Source: URNF01 sp045649855
GTDB lineage: Bacteria; Bacillota; Clostridia; Oscillospirales; Acutalibacteraceae
Reading direction: 5' to 3'
DNA: 35,983 nucleotides
Assembly: GCA_045649855.1 (NCBI GenBank)
Contig: JAZRQN010000063.1
Span: 1-35,983 of the forward strand
In this document: positions 31,821 to 35,983 of the stretch, in pieces
Numbering within the stretch: position 1 is the first letter of the stretch
How the letters are laid out: each line of letters opens with the position of its first letter
Position numbers and translations under genes: made by a program
Notes under the pieces: generated by a model
What the model saw: only the letters and a program-made list of their open reading frames with translations
What the model was told of the DNA's origin: nothing
Databases searched by the model: none

Positions 31821-32811
31821 TCGGTTGTTTCCTGAATTTGTAGGTAATGAAAACGCCTTGCGCCAACTTTCCGTGGATATAGGGGCAGGGCGTTTTCCTC
31901 ATGCTTTGCTGTTGGAAGGGCCTGTCGGCAGCGGCAAAAAAACGCTGGCGCGCTTGATTGCGCAGGCGGCTGTTTGTGCCGATCGCGCGCATGCACCTTG
32001 CGGTGTGTGCGAACATTGTCGCAAAGCGGCGGCGAGCATCCATCCGGACATTGAAGAGATCTCCGGCAACGGCGGCGATCGTTCGTTTCATATCGATCGT
32101 ATCCGCGAATTGAAAGAAGACGCGTATATCCTGCCCAACGAGGCGGCGGTACGCGTGCTCATTCTGTGTGAAGCGCACACTATGACGCCGCAGGCGCAAA
32201 ATGCGCTGTTGAAGATTCTGGAAGAACCGCCAAAGCATCTGGTGTTTATCTTAACCTGCGAAAACCGCGCGCAAATGTTACCCACCATTCGCTCGCGCAC
32301 GCAGGCGATCACCCTGTCGGGTGTGGAATGGGAAGAGGCGTATCCGCTGTTGCAACAACGCCTGCCGGATGCAGATGAACAGACACTGCGCCGCGCATTT
32401 GCCGTGTCCGGCGGTGTGATCGGCAGAGTGCTGAGCGATATGTCGGATGACACCTTGCAAAAGGTGCTGGACTGCGCACCGCGTATGGCGGCGGCGATGG
32501 CATCGGGCAGTGAATGGGACTTGATGGCGGCGAGTGCACCGCTTGAAAAGGATAAAGCGGCGATCATCGGCGTGTTGAACGCGTTGCAACTCATTTTCCG
32601 TGATGCACTGACTTTGCATTACGGCGGCGGGACCACACTTTCCACCGCACCTGAAGTTGCGCGGACGTTGGCGCAAAAGTTGAGCGGTGCAAGACTGACC
32701 GCTTTGCTTAAAGAAGTGGAAGATCTGCGTGGGGCGACCTTACGCAATATGAATCAAACTTTATTGCTCACATGCTTGTGTGCGCGTTTGCGAAAAGCGG
32801 CAGTGGGCTAA
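31795..32811 (+). CDS. holB: DNA polymerase III subunit delta prime (HolB)
   Basis: A ~338-residue clamp-loader subunit, an AAA+ protein of the DnaX/HolB family. Walker A is EGPVGSGKKTL (41-51). Probable zinc ligands are C61, C69, C72 and C75. The Walker B/sensor region is CEAHTMTPQAQNALLKILEEPP, and TIRSRTQ holds the SRC-type Arg. The start is uncertain: ATG at 31795, ATG at 31807, or TTG at 31825 (giving MFPEFVGN, like many homologues). No good SD precedes any of them, so translation is probably coupled to darA, which it overlaps. The downstream end abuts an inverted-repeat element. Confidence 0.92.
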   Translation: MSIVMRNSDRLFPEFVGNENALRQLSVDIGAGRFPHALLLEGPVGSGKKTLARLIAQAAVCADRAHAPCGVCEHCRKAAASIHPDIEEISGNGGDRSFHIDRIRELKEDAYILPNEAAVRVLILCEAHTMTPQAQNALLKILEEPPKHLVFILTCENRAQMLPTIRSRTQAITLSGVEWEEAYPLLQQRLPDADEQTLRRAFAVSGGVIGRVLSDMSDDTLQKVLDCAPRMAAAMASGSEWDLMAASAPLEKDKAAIIGVLNALQLIFRDALTLHYGGGTTLSTAPEVARTLAQKLSGARLTALLKEVEDLRGATLRNMNQTLLLTCLCARLRKAAVG

Positions 32812-33089
32812 GTAGCCAAAGCATTCAACCCCAAACCAGCCTCAAAGGGCGTTTTTTCGGTAGATTTTGGTTCATTGTCGCACATAGGCGTCAGCCTGAT
32901 GTGCTCCATTTCTCCAACATCTTCTCGAAAACCCACTCCTTTTAGGTCGCGGAATTTTATGCTTGACGGCTTTGGGACGAGTATGGAAAGAACGTAGTGA
33001 ATGCGGTATGTATTCACAAATATTTTAGCGTAGTCTCAGCGGAAAATCCGTATCACAAAATCTGATTCGGGTTTGAATGCTTTGGCTAC
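32812..33089. mobile_element. Candidate MITE-like element with 21-bp terminal inverted repeats
   Basis: A 278-bp segment between holB and ricT bounded by inverted repeats that match at 20 of 21 positions: left GTAGCCAAAGCATTCAA (32812-32828) plus four more bases, and right its complement (33069-33089). The left end directly follows the holB stop codon. It contains no convincing gene; a 69-codon minus-strand frame lacks an SD. No clear target-site duplication is visible beyond one A. Size, terminal repeats and lack of a transposase fit a miniature inverted-repeat element mobilised in trans. It fills the whole holB-ricT gap (32812-33106). Confidence 0.62.
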
Positions 33090-33106
33090 AGAAAGGCTGA
33101 AACAAC

Positions 33107-33967
33107 ATGGCATTGACCGTTAGCATCCGTTTTAGAGAAAACGGAAAAATATACGATTTTGCTGCGGGCGAGTTTCGTCCGCAGGTAGGCGATTATGTGG
33201 TGGTGGAAACCGCCAGAGGCGCTGAGTGCGGTGAAGTGGTTGTGGCGTGCAGAGACATTTCCGTCGAAAAACTGACCGCACCGCTCAAACCTGTTTTGCG
33301 CAAAGCTACCGCGGAAGATATCCGCCGTGCGGAAGAAAACCGCGAAAAGGAACGCCGTGCGATGGCGACCTGCATGAAAAAGATCGCAGAGCACGGTTTG
33401 GATATGAAACTGGTGGACGCGGAATATGCGGAAGATAATTCCAAGATCCTGTTTTATTTCACCGCTGACGGACGCGTGGATTTCCGCGAACTGGTGAAAG
33501 ATCTTGCAGGCGTGTTCCGCATGCGCATCGAGCTGCGCCAGATCGGCGTGCGCGACGAAGCGAAAATGCTGGGCGGTATCGGTATTTGCGGCAGACCGTT
33601 CTGCTGTGCGCAGTTCCTGCCCGATTTTGAACCTGTGTCCATCAAAATGGCAAAAGAACAGGGCTTGTCCTTGAATCCCACCAAGATTTCGGGTTCTTGC
33701 GGCAGACTGATGTGCTGTCTGAAATACGAGCAGAGCACCTATGAAGAACTGCTCAAACTGACACCGCGCGTCGGTTCGCTGGTCAGCACACCTGAAGGCA
33801 AAGGCGTTGTGGTGGAAGCGAACACTCTGTCCGGCGTACTGAAAGTGCGTTTGGATAAGGCGGTGGATTCTCCTCCCATGGCGGTGAACCGTGACGAAGT
33901 GACGGTGTTGCGCCGCGGAAACGGCAAACCCACCCGTCCTGTCGAGGACGCAGAACCTGCTGAATAA
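33107..33967 (+). CDS. ricT: PSP1-domain protein RicT (YaaT)
   Basis: A 286-residue member of the RicT/YaaT family, with N-terminal YVVVETARGAECGEVV and a C-terminal PSP1 domain. The cysteine motifs ICGRPFCCAQF (C161, C166, C167) and SCGRLMCCLKY (C198, C203, C204) are the iron-sulfur ligands seen in the Bacillus Y-complex, which promotes RNase Y-dependent mRNA maturation and affects competence, biofilm and sporulation. The SD is weak (GAAAGG, 10 nt from the ATG). Order after holB matches yaaT in Bacillus. The upstream inverted-repeat element separates it from holB. Confidence 0.93.
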   Translation: MALTVSIRFRENGKIYDFAAGEFRPQVGDYVVVETARGAECGEVVVACRDISVEKLTAPLKPVLRKATAEDIRRAEENREKERRAMATCMKKIAEHGLDMKLVDAEYAEDNSKILFYFTADGRVDFRELVKDLAGVFRMRIELRQIGVRDEAKMLGGIGICGRPFCCAQFLPDFEPVSIKMAKEQGLSLNPTKISGSCGRLMCCLKYEQSTYEELLKLTPRVGSLVSTPEGKGVVVEANTLSGVLKVRLDKAVDSPPMAVNRDEVTVLRRGNGKPTRPVEDAEPAE

Positions 33968-34008
33968 TCGGTAATTTTGCACTATCACGGTAATATTTGC
34001 AAAAAAAC

Positions 34009-34036
34009 TTGCAATTTCTGCGAAATGTGCTAATAT
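34009..34036 (+). promoter_or_regulatory. Promoter for the ferredoxin gene
   Basis: TTGCAA (34009-34014), 16 bp and TAATAT (34031-34036). A second TTGCAA lies just upstream (33997-34002). Confidence 0.65.
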
Positions 34037-34069
34037 AGTCTTGTAATTAACAGATAGGAGGTGCTCTTC

Positions 34070-34240
34070 ATGGCCTATAAGATTACTGACGATTGCATCG
34101 CTTGCGGCGCTTGCGCCGAGGGTTGCCCCGTTGAGGCGATCTCCGAGGGTGACGGCAAATATGTCGTTGACGCTGATACCTGCATCGATTGCGGTGCTTG
34201 CGCTGACGCTTGCCCGATTGGCGCTGCTCAGGCAGACTAA
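34070..34240 (+). CDS. 2[4Fe-4S] ferredoxin, clostridial type
   Basis: A 56-residue protein with two complete CxxCxxCxxxCP cluster motifs: CIACGACAEGCP (about 9-20) and CIDCGACADACP (about 38-49). This is the classic clostridial ferredoxin, a soluble low-potential electron carrier. The start is the ATG at 34070 behind AGGAGGTG. It has its own promoter and terminator, so it is probably expressed on its own and strongly, even though it lies inside the ricT-trmN6-rsmI block where Bacillus has yabA. Confidence 0.97.
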   Translation: MAYKITDDCIACGACAEGCPVEAISEGDGKYVVDADTCIDCGACADACPIGAAQAD

Positions 34241-34254
34241 TTAAACAAGACAGG

Positions 34255-34290
34255 TTGCCGGGCAGTTTCACTGCCCGGCAATTTGCGTTT
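34255..34290 (+). terminator. Terminator after ferredoxin
   Basis: A perfect 12-bp GC-rich stem (34255-34266 with 34270-34281), 3-nt loop TTC, followed by a moderately T-rich tail. Confidence 0.85.
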
Positions 34291-34326
34291 CAGATGATTG
34301 TACGAAACGTGAAAAGGGGGAGAGAT

Positions 34327-35046
34327 ATGCGCGCAGAACAGTTGGGCGGCGGTCTTGTCGTGATGCAAACGGCGGATTTCCGTTTTGGTACTGATGCGAT
34401 TTTGCTCGCCGCTTTCGGCGAACCGCATAAATCCGGCGAGCGCGTGTGCGATCTCGGCACGGGATGCGGCATTATCCCTTTTTTATTGCAAAACCGTGCA
34501 CATCCGCCCAAATGTACGGTCGGTGTAGACCTGCAAGCCGAGGCGATTGCGCTTTGCCAAGCGGCGAATGCGGAAAACCGTTTGGAAACGGTATCGTTTT
34601 TGCAGGCGGACTGGTATGTGCCCGACAGCATTGGGGCGCGCGGCAGTTTTGACCGTGTGTTGTGCAATCCGCCGTATTTTCCTACAGGCAACGGCAGACA
34701 AAACGAAAGCGAGGCGCGCGCCATTGCACGGCACGCCAAAGCGGATACGCTGGATGCTGTTTGCGCCGCCGCTGACTATTTGTTGAAGTTTGGCGGAAAG
34801 TTGTGTATGTGTCATCGTCCGCAGTATTTAGCTGACGTGTTTGCTGCTATGCAAACGTGCGGCTTACAGCCCAAACGCTTGCAGGTGGTACAGGAAGCGG
34901 CGGATACAGCGCCGCAACTGGTACTGGTGGAAGCGGTCAAAGGCGGCAAAAGCGGTCTTATCTTTGAAAAACCGTGGTTACTCAGCGATGCTGACACCCA
35001 CGCCTATATATACGGTAAATATCAGAATGGAGAACGGTATGAGTGA
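34327..35046 (+). CDS. trmN6: tRNA1(Val) (adenine(37)-N6)-methyltransferase family protein
   Basis: A 239-residue SAM-dependent methyltransferase of the TrmN6/YabB family. The SAM site is CDLGTGCGIIPFLL (41-54), with the acidic GVDLQ (66-70), and the N6-adenine catalytic motif is NPPYF (114-118). The family methylates A37 in tRNA(Val) in E. coli; Bacillus YabB has the same place next to rsmI. The start is the ATG at 34327 with GGGGGAG upstream. It overlaps rsmI by 8 nt. Confidence 0.92.
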   Translation: MRAEQLGGGLVVMQTADFRFGTDAILLAAFGEPHKSGERVCDLGTGCGIIPFLLQNRAHPPKCTVGVDLQAEAIALCQAANAENRLETVSFLQADWYVPDSIGARGSFDRVLCNPPYFPTGNGRQNESEARAIARHAKADTLDAVCAAADYLLKFGGKLCMCHRPQYLADVFAAMQTCGLQPKRLQVVQEAADTAPQLVLVEAVKGGKSGLIFEKPWLLSDADTHAYIYGKYQNGERYE

Positions 35047-35875
35047 GAATGTATGCGGACGCCTGACCTTGGTCGGCACCCCCATCGGCAATCTGTCGGA
35101 TGTCTCACCGCGCGCGTTAGAGGCGTTTGCGGCGGCAGATTTTATCGCGGCGGAGGATACGCGGGTAACCGTCCACCTGCTCAATCATTTTGAGATCAAA
35201 AAACCGCTGGTGAGTTATCACGAGCATAATAAACATAATCGCGGCGAAGAGATTTGTGCGCGTTTGCTGGCAGGGGAGAACGGTGTGCTGGTGAGTGATG
35301 CAGGTATGCCTGCCATTTCCGATCCCGGTGAAGACATCGTGCGTTTGTGCCACGAAAAAGGCATCCCCGTCGGGGTAGTGCCCGGTCCGTGCGCGCTGGT
35401 GACGGCGCTGGCACTTTCGGGTATGCCTGCAGGCAGATTTACCTTTGAGGGCTTTTTGAACGTCAATAAAAAGCCGCGCCGTGAACATCTGGATTCGCTG
35501 AAAAACGAGGTGCGGACCATGATCTTCTATGAAGCACCGCACAAACTGGTGGGCACGTTGGAAGATATGTATAAAACGTTTGGAGATCGTCCCGTGGCGT
35601 TGGTGCGCGAAATTACCAAGATTCATGAAGAGGTCATCCGCACTACCTTATCCGCCGCGCTTCAAATGTACGAGGAAACGGCACCGCGCGGCGAGTTTGT
35701 GGTGATTGTCGGCGGTTGCGAGAAACCGCAGGAGGACGGTATGACCATCCAAACGGCGGTGGCGATCGCCCAAGGATACGTGCAAGAGGGTATGTCCCTC
35801 ACCGCCGCCGCAAAACAGGCAGCCGCGGATACGGGATGCCGCAAAAACGAGATCTATAAAGCAATGTTGGAGTGA
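35039..35875 (+). CDS. rsmI: 16S rRNA (cytidine(1402)-2'-O)-methyltransferase RsmI
   Basis: A 278-residue tetrapyrrole-methylase-fold enzyme that 2'-O-methylates C1402 of 16S rRNA. The N-terminal LVGTPIGNLSD, AAEDTRVTVHLLNHF, ISDPGEDIVRLC and GVVPGPCALVTALALSG blocks are RsmI signatures, and the C-terminal AKQAAADTGCRKNEIYKAML closes the family. The start is the ATG at 35039, within the end of trmN6, with GGAGAACGGT upstream. It corresponds to yabC in Bacillus. Confidence 0.96.
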   Translation: MSENVCGRLTLVGTPIGNLSDVSPRALEAFAAADFIAAEDTRVTVHLLNHFEIKKPLVSYHEHNKHNRGEEICARLLAGENGVLVSDAGMPAISDPGEDIVRLCHEKGIPVGVVPGPCALVTALALSGMPAGRFTFEGFLNVNKKPRREHLDSLKNEVRTMIFYEAPHKLVGTLEDMYKTFGDRPVALVREITKIHEEVIRTTLSAALQMYEETAPRGEFVVIVGGCEKPQEDGMTIQTAVAIAQGYVQEGMSLTAAAKQAAADTGCRKNEIYKAMLE

Positions 35876-35881
35876 TAGATT

Positions 35882-35983
35882 GTGAAAGAATTTTTCAGTG
35901 TGGGACAACCCGGCTATTATTTGCTGATCGTGGTGTTTGTCGGCTGTCTCGCCGCGTTGTATTTGTTGCGTAACGGCAAAAAA
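35882..35983 (+). CDS. N-terminal fragment of a membrane protein, cut by the window end
   Basis: A frame from a GTG at 35882 stays open to the last base (34 codons). TTGGAG lies about 9 nt upstream of the GTG. The product begins with a short polar stretch, then a single hydrophobic span (YYLLIVVFVGCLAALYLLR), then basic residues. It starts 6 nt after rsmI. The family cannot be told from this fragment. Confidence 0.55.
   Translation, partial: MKEFFSVGQPGYYLLIVVFVGCLAALYLLRNGKK

Noticed and set aside
32808..33017. A 69-codon minus-strand frame in the inverted-repeat element
   Set aside because: It starts at a GTG with no SD, its C-terminus is encoded by the terminal repeat, and no motif is seen. 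It is more likely element sequence that happens to be open.

Overview
The window looks like chromosome from a Gram-positive, endospore-forming member of the Clostridia, probably an Oscillospirales/Ruminococcaceae-type gut organism. This placement is an inference. It rests on strong AGGAGG-type ribosome binding sites throughout, an hrcA-grpE-dnaK-dnaJ heat-shock operon behind a perfect CIRCE operator, an intact pro-sigma-K gene, a c-di-AMP receptor gene (darA), and a darA-holB-ricT-trmN6-rsmI order that follows the Bacillus subtilis yaaQ-holB-yaaT-yabB-yabC block. No phage, CRISPR array, rRNA or tRNA gene was seen.

Layout, left to right. 1-705: C-terminal part of a sodium:solute (proline-type) symporter. 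759-2162 (minus): degV and apt. 2275-5700 (plus): an operon of an RluA-type pseudouridine synthase, a HAD phosphatase, a glycerol-3-phosphate dehydrogenase and a glutamyl-Q tRNA(Asp) synthetase. 5749-5979 (minus): a small cysteine-rich protein. 6077-11131: an AraC regulator divergent from a Gfo/Idh/MocA oxidoreductase, a large glycoside-hydrolase-like protein and a Cof-type HAD phosphatase, probably an uncharacterised cytoplasmic sugar-derivative cassette. 11189-20378 (minus): a nine-gene operon (aminotransferase, pheA, aroB, aroC, an aroE-aroK fusion, aroQ, aroA, tyrA, aroF) encoding the complete route from PEP plus erythrose-4-phosphate to phenylalanine and tyrosine. 20526-21742: a TetR regulator and a DUF1643 protein, divergent from the aro operon. 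21786-22565 (minus): a short epoxyqueuosine-reductase-like iron-sulfur protein.

22668-27500 is the CIRCE-controlled chaperone operon, followed by sigK (27551-28237). 28277-31412 holds two divergent cell-surface proteins with threonine-rich linkers: a LamG-like membrane-anchored protein and a phosphodiester-glycosidase (NAGPA) domain protein. 31500-35983 is the conserved darA-holB-ricT-ferredoxin-trmN6-rsmI block plus the start of a membrane protein.

The most unusual points are: a 278-bp segment bounded by 20/21-matching inverted repeats (32812-33089) lying inside the conserved holB-ricT junction and resembling a MITE; a DnaJ whose fourth zinc-finger motif has Arg in place of a zinc-binding Cys; the aroE-aroK fusion within a full aromatic operon; the unexplained oxidoreductase/hydrolase-like cassette; the 11-cysteine, 76-residue protein; and a perfect 7-4-7 palindrome on the promoter of the queuosine-reductase-like gene. 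Several starts were moved from the longest possible frame to the codon best supported by a Shine-Dalgarno (SD) sequence.
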